In this document: one piece after another, positions 48,168 to 59,093 of the stretch | Layout of the letters: each line of letters opens with the position of its first letter | Numbering within the stretch: the stretch's first letter is position 1 | DNA from: Nematostella vectensis | Lineage: Eukaryota; Cnidaria; Anthozoa; Actiniaria; Edwardsiidae | Length of the DNA stretch: 64,000 nt | Assembly (NCBI RefSeq): GCF_932526225.1 | Contig: NC_064045.1 | Span: 13,572,442-13,636,441, forward strand | Direction of reading: 5' to 3' | Notes under the pieces: generated by a model | What the model was told of the DNA's origin: nothing | The model's database searches: none | What the model saw: the letters and a program-made list of their open reading frames with translations, nothing else | Translations under genes and position numbers: made by a program

Positions 48168-48489
48168 CACGGGCTATACGATAATTTGACTCGGAAATGA
48201 AGCCTAATGTCTTGTGAGTGTTGAATAAAGAATGTATCCCTACTTCAGCTGGATGTATTTGCCTTGGTTTTGCTCCTACCACCTGATAAATGCCGCAACG
48301 CTGGGCATCCAGTTACTCTGGTGTTGAGACAATGTGTTGTTCGGAAGGTCGCAAGCGTGTAGGGACAAAGCTCACTGCAGGAGCGAAACCAAGGCAAATA
48401 CATCCAGTCATAGATAGGGATAGGGGCTTTATTCAACAATAACAAGACATTAGACTTCATTTCAGAGTCAAATTATCCTATAGCTCGTA
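48168..48489. mobile_element. foldback MITE, 322 bp, 7-bp target duplication
   Basis: Almost the whole element is one inverted repeat: left CACGGGCTATACGATAATTTG, right CAAATTATCCTATAGCTCGTA, continuing through AATGTCTTG..GTTGAATAAAG and AAATACATCCAG. ATTATCT flanks both sides (48161-48167 and 48490-48496). No coding capacity. A half copy lies at 44181-44395. Confidence 0.85.
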
Positions 48490-48778
48490 ATTATCTGTTT
48501 CTAGAAATAACCAAAAACATGCCAGGCACACTTTAATCTCTGCGCATGCATGAAAGAAGGAAGAATGACTGTGTTAATAAACGACTATCCCCGCCAAGGG
48601 CTGAGTAGTAGAGGACCTCGCGCCCGGCCATCAAACAAAATTAAGAGACCTTGCGTGTAAACACTGAAAAAACACCTGCTTTCGAGCTAGGAAAAATACT
48701 GTACATGGAAACCCCTTCTTCTACCATGGAAACCCTCTCTTTTTGTCTAATCTTGGTATCGCATATGCGAAAAGCTGA

Positions 48779-49055
48779 TTTTTCGTGTCCACACCATAGG
48801 TTTCCCAGTCGGTTGATTTGTATTTTGATTTCATGTTGATCTGTGTTTTTTTCGCGCATGCGCGAGTTTCATATAGTCCATTTTTCGTGTCCACACCACA
48901 GGCTTCCCAGTCGGCTGATTTGTATATTGATTTCATATCGATCAGCGGTGTTTTAGCGCATGCGCGAGTTTAATATAGTGGATGCAATTTTTCGTGTCAA
49001 CACCACAGGCTTCCCAGTCGGCTGATTTGTATTTTGATTTCATGCTGATCGGTAC
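48779..49055. repeat. ~105-bp tandem repeat with NRF-1-type palindromes
   Basis: Three units start TTTTTCGTGTCCACACCA at about 48779, 48881 and 48988. Each contains TTCCCAGTCGG(C/T)TGATTTGT; the first two also contain GCGCATGCGCG (48853-48864 and 48956-48966), the palindrome bound by NRF-1 in animals. No gene start is visible right beside them. Confidence 0.85.
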
Positions 49056-50031
49056 TGAAACATGTTCGTCCCGTCTTCAGAGCATTCACTTTCTATTTGA
49101 AACTACTAGTTTATGTAAAAGTTATCATATTTAATTTCGCCCACTCGTCTCGAATTCGGTCAAGCCGCCTTGTCTATATTAGAATCACACCGGGTGGCGA
49201 AGGAATTAATCCAAATTAGATAATAACATTTTTTGATTTGACATTTCTTTGTAGTGACGGACTCAAATCAACCAATATCAGTATAGGTGGATCCCAATAG
49301 TGTTTGTCAAAATAATTCGATTGAGATGTTCAAACATAAAGGAAAGAAGGTTTGGTAATAGTCCTTTAGTTTTTGATTGACTACTGTATCTTGACGTAGT
49401 GGCTCGACAGGACAGCAGGGGTTCAGTCACATTTATGCCAACATATGGCGATTTCACTTATCTGCGGTTAATAACTCATGCTGAAGGGGTTTAAACGATG
49501 AGTAGCGAATTGGCAGATAACGATGAAAGAAAACTACGACCCTTTAAATAACCACATCATGAGCGCTAAAAAGTGTTTCTAGGAAAGACGACGCAAGCCA
49601 AGCCGTTATTGAAATATTATGTTATGTTATCCTTAAAAGAGTGTTATTTTACTTTTCAAATACTCTATCAGAAATATTCCGGATTAAAAAGGTGATATAG
49701 GGTTGAATACTTTAGTTCATCCGTATTTATTGAGTCTGATTAAAACAGAGCATTACACATTTTTCTAAGAGGATTCTTGCATCAAATTATTTTCTTACTA
49801 ACCTAATTCGATTCAAATGTGTGACTTGCGTCTGAAACTTAAGGCTTTCTAAAATCTAATCCCCTACTCATTAGCTTAACTTATTTTTCCAGATTTAGGT
49901 TAACCGAAATAATTGTGCTTTTTAGGTTGAATAACAAAAATGAGACATGGTTACTAATACACTTGTGTTTAGGTTTGTGGAGCTTTTAAAAACCATTAAA
50001 TTCTCATTTTAGCGAGAGTGCGAAGACTCAC
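49056..50031. other. intergenic, no gene recognised
   Basis: May contain the 3' UTR of the minus-strand gene ending at 50039, because a donor (CAG/GTGAGT) follows its stop codon at 50032. No second exon could be placed. Confidence 0.4.
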
Positions 50032-50038
50032 CTGTCGT

Positions 50039-50698
50039 TTAACTGATGGGCATGATCCTGAGCGGGCCAGCATCGGCGATCGTGGTCTTATGGCCTCGTT
50101 TGTTCTGCTTGTTCCTTTTGTTCAGGTTTTTCTTTTGGTGTTTCTCTCGCTTGTGTTGACTCTTCTCGCGTTTGTGATGATCTTTGCCGCGCTTCTGATG
50201 TCCCTTGTTTCGCTTCTGGTTCACTTTGGCTTGTTTCTTGTGAAGTTTTCCGCGTTTGCTATTCTTGTGGCGCTTCAGGTGCTCTCTCTTGGCGTTCCTC
50301 GCGTTCTTCATGCGAGTAACAAGCTTTCTCTTGTGCTCCAATAGCTTTTTGATCATTCCCTTGTTGATCTTGCGCTTGATTTTGCGTTCGTCTTTACTCA
50401 GTGATTTCATAGCCTTCTCTGCTCTCTTTTCGTCTGCCAACTTTCTCTTCAGTTCCTGAATCTTCTCCCACATCTTCTTCTTCTCCAACTTAAAGTTTTT
50501 TATCTCTTTTTTGAAGTTTTTCAGAACGGGCGACTTGCGGGCGATAGCATCCTTCAAAGCATCGGCATGGTTTTCGGGTGATAAAGGTCGCAAATTCGCT
50601 TCCTTTTTCACCTTCTCCGACGCCTCTTTCTCATCTTTGTTAGCCTTCACTGCCACCAAACACAACACCAAAACAGCACATACTAGTACGGCTCTCAT
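50039..50698 (-). CDS. secreted lysine-rich protein of unknown function
   Basis: 219 residues, one exon. The N-terminus MRAVLVCAVLVLCLVAVKA is a typical signal peptide with cleavage likely after KA at 19. The mature protein is extremely basic: a helical, coiled-coil-like middle (residues about 50-120, FKKEIKNFKLEKKKMWEK..ELKRKLADEKR) followed by a tail of Lys, Arg, His, Asn and Gln with many dibasic sites (KRGK, HKRE, NKRN). No cysteine remains after the signal, and no known domain is recognised. It could be a matrix or polyanion-binding protein, or a prepropeptide cut at dibasic sites; neither is shown. A splice donor lies 7 nt after the stop, so a 3' UTR intron is likely. Confidence 0.8.
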   Translation of the reverse strand: MRAVLVCAVLVLCLVAVKANKDEKEASEKVKKEANLRPLSPENHADALKDAIARKSPVLKNFKKEIKNFKLEKKKMWEKIQELKRKLADEKRAEKAMKSLSKDERKIKRKINKGMIKKLLEHKRKLVTRMKNARNAKREHLKRHKNSKRGKLHKKQAKVNQKRNKGHQKRGKDHHKREKSQHKREKHQKKNLNKRNKQNKRGHKTTIADAGPLRIMPIS

Positions 50699-51918
50699 CT
50701 TGAAGGTTCCTATCCTTTTGTGGTCAAAGATTTATCTCCGAGAGTAGAACTGGTAACTTCGTGATGACAAACCACTGCGCCGATTGACTCTATTCGCCTC
50801 GACGCGTCTGTTATGTAAATTTTACCATAATTATGCGTAATACGCGGCGTTCATTACGTCATGCGTAATGTGATTGGTCGAGACATCAATCAAAGTAGGA
50901 TGTTTGCATATTGATAAAGTGGAAATAGAGGCGCGCCATAAATCAGACAATGAGTAGCTATGATGCGTGCGAAGTATTTTCATTTCATGAATACAAAGCC
51001 TGTAGAAATGTGTAAAAGATAATTCATGGAAGAGAAATACATAATCTTGCAATCTAAAATTTTCAAATTGGAGAATTCCAAACTCTTGTTTAAACAAACA
51101 TTGTGAGATTCAAACCAAAGCTCATCTCTATTTCTTCCGAACAGGAATATTTTGACGGGGCGCTTTGGATTATTGAACGGGTTTCCTGTGTTTGTTGGAT
51201 ATTGTTAGGGTGGGCTTCCTGTGTATCCAATCCGCCATTTGTTGGAGAACGTAATTTTCTTTTTTACAAGAGTTTTACGTAACTTCATCCCTACCGACGG
51301 AAATATTCGAGTTCAGCAGCGAAATTAATGAGGTAGTATTTGGTTCCAGTAAGTACACATCTCGATATATCCCTGACACCGTGATCACTCCAAAACAAAC
51401 CGAATGTTAACATTTCACTTAAGACACACGTCACACGGAATAAGCTTGTCTTGATATAATAACATTCACGGAGAATGTAAACGGAACTCTGATTTCCACG
51501 CGAGTGATACGACGGGCCTATTTTCTGTATGTTCATTGGGAGGAGTCTGCTCGACTTCTAAAAGTCAACAGATTTTATGGTGTCCGTTCTCTTCACACAG
51601 ACAGAAACAGGGGCCGGCTATTCGCAGGCTGTAAATGTCCTGTCCGACAATTCGAAGGCTGTAAATGTCCTTTTCGACAATCGACCCGACAAATCGGTCA
51701 ATGTATTTAAAGCCACTCTAAGCGCACGGTGTATGAAGTCTTGGAGCTAAACGGAGAAAAGTTACCGTTAGGCGGGGAGGTGATGAGGGAAGGGGGCACG
51801 TAAAATCTGTTATAATACACTCGATTCTATTCTAACAACTTTACCATAAAAACTCGTTTCGGGGTTCTATTAATGTTCCTATGATTTATGGTTTTGCTTT
51901 CTCTCGTAGTGTTAAACC
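50699..51918. other. divergent intergenic region
   Basis: Separates the minus-strand secreted protein from the plus-strand fucosyltransferase-like gene. 51625-51690 repeats CGACAATTCGAAGGCTGTAA/CGACAATCG. No other gene or firm core promoter motif was seen. Confidence 0.4.
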
Positions 51919-54495
51919 ATGCTTAAAGTGCTGAGGTACTCGTTTCTTTGCATGCTTCTTGTTACACTCGCCCTATTTGTCATCTACACTTTCTTTCCTG
52001 GCGTCATAGACACAGCCGCTGGATTTTGGGGTGAGTACATACCAGAGGTACGCTACCTATATCACGATCTCTTCTACGTCACACTCCTTGAGACGCCTTA
52101 AGAAGCAGGCGTTTGTGGAGGGGGAGCGAGCGACGCCTGCCTAAAAACGACTGCGAGGGAGGCTAGTAGACGTGGGGTTGATAGAGGGAGTAAACAAGGG
52201 TTAATAGAGGAGGTAGACGTGGGGTGAATAGAGTGGGTAGACGAGGGAGTAAACAAGGGTTAATAGAGGGGCAGACGAGGGGTTTAATAGGGAGGGGGGG
52301 AGAGGGACGCCTGCGAGGGAGGCTATACGTTGACCACCCTTGTCAGGCTCTTATAGTTACGCTACGATGTTTGACAGTGGTGGATCCAGGATTTAGAGGG
52401 GGGGGGTGACCTTTTTAACATTCTGTTGCGATTATTTTATTTCAAATTTTAAGGAATATATATTTCATGTTACAAATTCTTCTACAAATTTCGAGAATAC
52501 TTTTATTTTTCCTTTTGTGAAAATCGCGTTACTTATTGAAGTTTTGAATTAAAGAGAACCAAAAGCATGGCAGCTCCTCTTACTACGGATTTTACAGGAG
52601 GAATACTTAGAAAATAGGATAATGCAATCCGCCATGGTTGCACTGCCATAAAACGCCTACAGACCTCCATATCCTGTCGATCGACACTATTGCGTATCAT
52701 TACGTGCAAACCAGCAAATTTTGCAACAATCTTCCAGTTTGCTCTTTCTATTTCCGGGTGCATCAATCACAACACAATTTTAAAGGAATTCTGCCGGCGA
52801 GTTGTCAAAACGCTTGAATAGCTCATGGCAAGAATCCGACATATTGCGTACTGTATTGTATTGAATTCTTTTCCGCCCAACAAGGGGGGTGACTTGTCAC
52901 CCCCGTCACCACCCCTGGATCCGCCACTGGTTTGATGTCGTGCTCCTTGCGATACGATCTCTACTGTCCCACTCCTTACGTTACTTATGTCACGCAACTA
53001 ACGATCCTAACTACGTCACGCTCCTTAACTCACGGCCAGTGTCACGCTCTCTGCGTCAATATATCTATTGTCACACTTCTTACGTTATCCAACCATTTTA
53101 GGCTCCTTGTGTTACGATTTCTATTTTGTCACACTCTTCACACCAGCCATTTCACGCTCTTTGCTTTTATTGTCTTTTTTGTCACATTCCTTACGTTTTA
53201 CTAACCATTTCATGCTCCGCGTTTCGACCTCTGTCACACTTCTTATGCTAGTGTATATACCCTTGTCACGCTCTTCACATTACCATCGGTGTTCTATTTT
53301 GTACGTTTACACTGAAAAGCTCTATCATTTCTTCGAGCCTTGACTGTTTATTGCGCTTTCAGAATCGAATACCAACTCAAGTTTCTTTGACACATCCGGG
53401 GCTTTTAGCTGTGGTAGCCAATGGGCGAAGCGCTACAAGGCCTTCCACGCGAAAAGCCTTAAGTCACGTGACCGGAAGTTCATGGTGTACTACTGTAGCG
53501 GACGGGACACAGGTTGTGGTGGCTATGGCAACCGACTACTTGGCCTCGTTTCCGTGTTCTATCTTTCGGTGCTTATGAACAGAACGTTTTTGATTCACTG
53601 GGGAGGACCTGAGAACTTCCAGGATTACTTCCGGCCTAACCAGATAAACTGGATTTACGACAAAACCCGTATAGCTGGTCTTTCGGCCCGTAGTACTTAT
53701 TTTGGGGTTAATTCTGTGCCGGATTATGATCGGTATAGTGCTCTAAAGATGAAGGATTTCCACAACTGGGTGCAAAAGACTCGAATGGAACACTACTTTG
53801 ATCGACCTGTCGAGAAAATTGGCGTCATCTGGTACTTTGCGAATATATTACGGAACAATCCTCATCTTAACAAGCTTGCACGGGATGCTGGGATACCCGA
53901 GCCTAGGGATGAGTTCCCGTACGGCATGCTGGGATGCGCTATGCAATTTCTTTTTAAAAAGTCTTTAGCACTACAGCGGGAATACAGCAAAGCGTACGAA
54001 GCATTCGGTTCTCGGCCACGACCGATTCTGGGGATTCATATACGAACAAGTGATCATCATTTCGGGAGTTTTAACGATTTCAGCTATCGAACTCGCAACC
54101 CGAGACGTGTTTTCGCATGCGCGCGCCAGGTCGAGGCTATAATTAAACGGAAAGGCCTGGTAACACAGAAGCAAGCAGTCACGTGGTTCTTAGCCGCTGA
54201 TGACGTCAAGCTGAAAAGGCAGGCCCTGAAGGACTACCCTGATCACGTGATTACCCTTGACATTGAGCCCAGGCATCTTGAGTACAGTAACTCTGCAGAT
54301 GCCGTGTTTATGGACTTATTGGTTGACTTTCTGTTGCTTTTGGAATGTGATTATTTCATCGGAACTCGGATGAGTACGTATAGTTCTGCTGTGCTTGGCA
54401 CAAGGCAGTTCAGCACACAGAGTTTTGTGTACGGGGAGCCTTGTGAGTTAAACCAGAATGCTTTAGAGTTATCTTCACCCCCACACAAAACCTAA
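51919..54495 (+). CDS. type II membrane fucosyltransferase-like glycosyltransferase, two exons
   Basis: Exon 1 51919-52030, exon 2 53363-54495, joined in phase to 414 residues; donor GGG/GTGAGT, acceptor TTGCGCTTTCAG. A short basic cytosolic start is followed by one membrane anchor at about residues 7-26, as in Golgi glycosyltransferases. GYGNRLLGL (91-99) and HIRTSD (263-268) fit the glycine-rich motif and the HxRxxD motif that bind GDP-fucose in alpha-1,2, alpha-1,6 and O-fucosyltransferases. Possible N-glycosylation sites are NSS in the stem and NRT. It resembles the plant xyloglucan/invertebrate branch more than FUT8, but acceptor and linkage cannot be told. The 1.3-kb intron contains a transposon (52375-52929) and degenerate tandem repeats. 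Confidence 0.85.
52110..52320. repeat. degenerate tandem repeat in the fucosyltransferase intron
   Basis: GTAGACG(T)GGGGTT(G/A)ATAG and GGGAGTAAACAAGGGTTAAT recur; CGCCTGC(GA)GGGAGGCTA flanks on both sides. Confidence 0.65.
52375..52929. mobile_element. hAT-type non-autonomous transposon, 6-bp target duplication
   Basis: Ends CAGTGGTGGATCCAGG and CCTGGATCCGCCACTG, flanked by GTTTGA on both sides (52369-52374 and 52930-52935). 555 bp, no transposase. The CAGTGGCGGATCCAGG end is a widespread hAT-like terminus. Located inside the fucosyltransferase intron. Confidence 0.88.
52936..53340. repeat. degenerate short repeats in the intron
   Basis: Variants of TGTCACACTCCTTACGTTA recur every 30-40 bp up to the acceptor region of exon 2. 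Confidence 0.65.
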
Positions 54496-54514
54496 CCCCC
54501 TCCCACCATGTACA

Positions 54515-55090
54515 CAGATCAAGCTATAGAGTTAACCCCACCACCACACAAAACCTAAACTCTTCCCTGGTAAACAGGTCCAGTCGAACCGCTTTCCTGA
54601 TACACAGATAAAGAGTTATCCCCACCCTCACACTCAGCCTTACCACTTCCATCAAGCTATAGAGATACCCATTTTCCCTGGTACACAGATAAAGAGTTAT
54701 CCCCACCCTCACACTCAGCCTTACCACTTCCATCAAGCTATAGAGATACCCATTTTCCCTGGTACACAGATAAAGATTTATCCCCACCCTCACACTCAGC
54801 CTTACCACTTCCATCAAGCTATAGAGATACCCATTTTCCCTGGTACACAGATAAAGAGTTATCCCCACCCTCACACTCAGCCTTACCACTTCCATCAAGC
54901 TATAGAGATACCCAATTTCCCTGGTACACAGATAAAGAGTTATCCCCACCCTCACCACTTCCATCAAGCTATAGAGATACCCCTTTTCCCTGGTACACAG
55001 ATAAAGAGTTATCCCCACCCTCACACTCAGCCTTACCACTTCCATCAAGCTATAGAGATACCCCTTTTCCCTGGTACACAGGTCAGGCTA
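54515..55090. repeat. 81-bp tandem array right after the fucosyltransferase stop codon
   Basis: Six good copies with an 81-bp step (TACACAGATAAAGAGTTATC at 54601, 54682 and so on), containing CAAGCTATAGAGATACCC, plus decayed copies before. Only 20 bp separate it from the stop at 54495, so it is probably in the 3' UTR or spans the polyadenylation region. Confidence 0.92.
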
Positions 55091-55140
55091 CAGAGTTATC
55101 CTCACCCTCACACAAAATGAAATACTCCCCTTGAACACGG

Positions 55141-55520
55141 GTCAAGCCAAGGGAGCACGGCAGAATGTGTTCCTATTAAACGCGCGATTGGTTTTATTAC
55201 GAAAATAAACCACTTAGGTATGCAACACCTCCTGGCATTATGAAGTGGATTATGTTTGTCAACAGGGTCTTTGTTCGTTTCATCGGTTACAGACCGCCCG
55301 AAGATATCGGATACGCGTTCTTACTCTCTCCCCTCGGATGGGATTCGGGTATTATCGACCCTGTTGACAAACATAATCCACTTCATAATCCGAGCCCCAC
55401 ACCCCCAACAGCGCAACTGATATCTCCCTTCACAAAACAAACACACATGACGCGTTGTATAACAAAGTGGTTTATTTTCATAGTAAATGAAACACATTCT
55501 GCCGTGATCCCTTGGTCAAG
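55141..55520. repeat. foldback structure with a perfect 33-bp stem
   Basis: 55237-55269 and 55357-55389 are perfect inverted copies (ATTATGAAGTGGATTATG..). The pairing extends outward imperfectly over GAAAATAAACCACTT and GGCAGAATGTGTT to GGTCAAGCCAAGGGA. Loop about 87 bp. Likely a foldback MITE; no target duplication assigned. Confidence 0.82.
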
Positions 55521-56500
55521 CTATGGAGTTATCCCCTCTCAAACACACTGCACAACCCCTTCCCTGGTACACATGTCAAGCTTTTTAAAGATCCCTAGTC
55601 AACCATTTTTTTTTTGTAAAAAAAAAATACAAATAATGTGAAAAAGAAACGATAAATTGCATATTCATTAAGATGGAAATTGATTCTTTCTCGCGCTTGA
55701 TATTTGCTGGAATGACGGCTGGCAGAGACTACTGAAAGGGGAACTTTGGCTGCCGACAGTAAGGGGGCTTTTTTGGGGAAGAAAATAATGCATCGTTTGG
55801 TTCAAACATAAAAATCCAACTGACTACATGACAAAAATATCCTGCACGCCAGGAAAAAATAATGCAGCTCAACCAAAATGCCACTTTAAAGTTTTATTTA
55901 AAATTGTTGGCCCTTATAGTCTGTTAACAGGGAGCGAGTTGGGATAAGAGTTGTCTCGCGGGACCCCGAGTTATCATTGGGCACTGCAAGCCACAGTAAG
56001 AGTGCGAGCTATGGTTTAGAGGAGGCATAGGTCCCCGGGAGGGGGAACTCCGATCAAAACAAACGGGGGTGATCGTCGGCAGAATCAATTCTTAACCTTG
56101 AAGGAGGGACCTTTAGGCGTGGTCAACAGAAATTCTTACCCTAAGAGATGGCAAACTGGGTGCGGTCGAAGGAATTTTTAAAACCTAAGAAATGGCAGAA
56201 TTAGCAAAAAAACTTTAAACATCCCCTTATGAATAGCAATTGGTCGAATCTTCGAATCGAAAAAAGTTCAATTCCCCTTAGGAATAGCAATTGGTCGAAT
56301 TTTCGAATCGGAAAAATATATTGAGCATCCCCTTAGAGTTGATCGCTTTTTTGCCCTTAGAGATGGCAAAATCGGAAAAATCCTTCAACACCCCCTAAAA
56401 GAGGTGACGATCACCCGTCTACTTTTCTGGAGAGTCCGCAGATATAGGTGAATTTGATTCTGGTATAAAATTTCAAATAACAGAATACGGCTGCACTCGA
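55521..56500. other. intergenic with a short duplicated block
   Basis: At 56220-56330, GAATAGCAATTGGTCGAAT and TTCGAATCG(G)AAAAA occur twice about 60 bp apart; related CCCTTAGAGATGGCAAA motifs flank. No gene recognised. Confidence 0.5.
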
Positions 56501-56514
56501 GAATCTGTGTATAG

Positions 56515-57605
56515 TAACACGCAGCGCCTCATGGGTATCACGAAGTGCCTCATGGGTATCACGCAGCGCCTCATGGGTATCACGAAGTGCCTCATGGTTA
56601 TCACGAAGCGCCTCATGGGTATCACGAAGTGCCTCATGGGTATCACGAAGTGCCTCATGGGTATCACGCAGTGCCTCGTGGGTATCACGCAGTGCCTCAT
56701 GGGTATTACGAAGTGGCTCATGGGTATCACGAAGTGGCTCATGGGTATCACGCAGTGCCTCATGGGTATCACGCAGTGCCTCATGGGTATCACGCAGTGC
56801 CTCATGGGTATCACGAAGTGCCTCATGGGTATCACGCAGTGCCTCATGGGTATTACGAAGTGGCTCATGGGTATCACGAAGTGGCTCATGGGTATTACGA
56901 AGTGCCTCATGGATATCCCGCAGCGCCTCATGGGTATCACGAAGTGCCTCATGGGTATCACGAAGCGCCTCATGGGTATCACGAAGTGCCTCATGGGTAT
57001 CACGCAGTGCCTCATGGGTATCACGAAGTGCCTCATGGGTATCACGCAGTGCCTCATGGGTATTACGAAGTGGCTCATGGGTATCACGAAGTGCCTCATG
57101 GGTATCACGAAGTGCCTCATGGGTCACGCAGTGCCTCATGGGTATTACGAAGTGGCTCATGGGTATCACGAAGTGTCTCATGGGTATTACGAAGTGCCTC
57201 ATGGATATCCCGCAGCGCCTCATGGGTATCACGAAGTGCCTCATGGGTATCACGCAGTGCCTCATGGGTATTACGAAGTGGCTCATGGGTATCACGAAGT
57301 GCCTCATGGGTATCACGAAGTGCCTCATGGGTCACGCAGTGCCTCATGGGTATTACGAAGTGGCTCATGGGTATCACGAAGTGTCTCATGGGTATTACGA
57401 AGTGCCTCATGGATATCCCGCAGCGCCTCATGGGTATCACGAAGTGCCTCATGGGTATCACGAAGTGCCTCATGGGAATCACGCAGTGCCTAATGGGTAT
57501 CAAGAAGTGCCTTATGGGTCACGCAGTGCCTCATGGGTATCACGCAGTGCCTCATGGGTATCACCCAGTGCCCCATGGGTCACGCAGTGCCTCATGGGTA
57601 TCACG
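56515..57605. repeat. 21-bp minisatellite with higher-order units
   Basis: About 52 copies of CTCATGGGTATCACGAAGTGC. Variants (ATTACG, CGCAG, GTGGCTC, GATATCCCG) are not random: a 10-unit block of 208 bp is repeated (GGATATCCCG at 57203 and 57411), and the marker also occurs at 56911. The 21-bp unit keeps frames open on both strands; these are not genes. Confidence 0.95.
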
Positions 57606-58747
57606 TAAATAAGCAAAAAGCGTAAATATACAAGTCTAGGCCTGAAAAACTGTATCATTCTTGTTCGTGTTCTTATGGCCATTCACATAGCTTTCAGATA
57701 CAAGGATTCAGCCATTTATACGCTACCCGCCGGGCTACGACATATGGATTCTTGAGTGCAACAGATTGAATGGAATTTATTCCGGTATCCCCAATTGAGT
57801 TCAATTCACTTCTCGAAACTTCCCCGATACCTGAAAACATATGATCGTGTCACACTGTGAACTCTGTCTGAACCTACATAAACCTATAAGTAGGAACATA
57901 TTCGATCTCTGAAATGTATTCGCACGCTGTTTAAGACTGCCTTCCATTCAAAGTAATCTGATCAAAATGAATTGAAAATGTTTTTAACTAATTGTGAATT
58001 CGATCGAACATTCGTATGTGTTACACTAGCTAGCGTGACAAGTCCATAACTGGCTAGCGTGACGAGTCCACTAGCGTGACGAGTCCATAACGGCTGCGAG
58101 GGAGACTATAAGGTGTTTGAGCCAATTAGAATCTTTAAAATCTTCTAAGTCAAATAAAAAATACCGAAGCATTCCAATAACCATGTAATAGTAGATTTTT
58201 TATAATACAGATACCGCTAGGAAGCCCCTGACGTTTAACTGTTTAATGGAATAAATAAACAAAACCGCGGGCTTCCTCAGAATAGCGTCACTCTGTGGAT
58301 CACTCTAGATCTCCTCTTTGATTAACACAATAAACCTTTTTGCAGCACTTTTGAATAAAAGGTTTCGCTATCCTTGCGTGCAGAGAAGTATATAAAAAAT
58401 TGCACCAAGTTTGGTAATTATACTGCCGAGAATTGAAAATGAGAAATATTAAAGACAATGTTGGCCATTTATATCTCCAGAAATAAGAACATAATTTGCC
58501 GGAAAAAGCGAAAAAGTGTCTCAAATCAACCGATGGAAATGGGGCCTTTTTGACACTTGGTATTTCGCTAGGATAAAAAAATGGCGGCTGCCAGAGACCC
58601 TTCACGAACTGCTTGTATCATCTTCACATCCGCTCCTTCCCTGTCAATCTAGAAAGACGCGGAACCTAGAAAGCTTCGCACCTGTCTCTTAACTTTTAAA
58701 TTAATTAGCAAATAGAATTACTATCTTGCACGCGAGTGCAACCTTCA
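57606..58747. other. intergenic, no gene recognised
   Basis: Contains CTAGCGTGACGAGTCC two to three times at 58030-58085. The part 58310-58600 shares CCGATGGAAATGG..CTTTTTGACACT and AAAATGGCGGC with 12600-12800, hinting at a diverged dispersed repeat. Confidence 0.45.
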
Positions 58748-59093
58748 CATACCTGTCAACCTCCGAAAATCTCAAGGCTTGAGATTTTTTGGGCTGGAGG
58801 GGTGGGGTATATTCATTTTTGGGGGGAGGGGTGGGTTTAACCTTGCAGGCGTTTGCCTTATAGAAAGCTCTGGCAAACAAATCCACTTATAGATCTAACA
58901 AGGGTGTTAGATAAATTGTGCTACGCAAGGGAATTGTTGTTTCAAATATTTTAATATAAAATAGGCAAAATGACGATTTTCTATGGAATAATTTTTCGGA
59001 AGCGATAAAAATTTGGTGCTCACCGCGGAAGAGCGGGAGAAGGGGTCCAAAATCTTGAGACTCCCGCCTAATGCGGGAGAGTTGACAGGTATG
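58748..59093. mobile_element. TIR element with CATACCTGTCAAC ends
   Basis: Starts CATACCTGTCAACCTCC and ends GGGAGAGTTGACAGGTATG; next to each end a second motif, AAATCTCAAG and CTTGAGA, is also inverted. 346 bp, no coding capacity, no clear target duplication. Confidence 0.78.

Noticed and set aside
50018-50747. Plus-strand hydrophobic frames over the lysine-rich gene
   Set aside because: They are complementary-strand shadows of the Lys codons of the minus-strand gene, which has a signal peptide and a coherent protein.
52224-53343. Short frames inside the fucosyltransferase intron
   Set aside because: They fall in tandem repeats and in the hAT-type element and show no recognisable protein.
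56411-57612. Overlapping long frames of ITKCLMG, YHEVPHG and THEALRD repeats on both strands
   Set aside because: The 21-bp unit has no stops in several frames; all are repeat artefacts.
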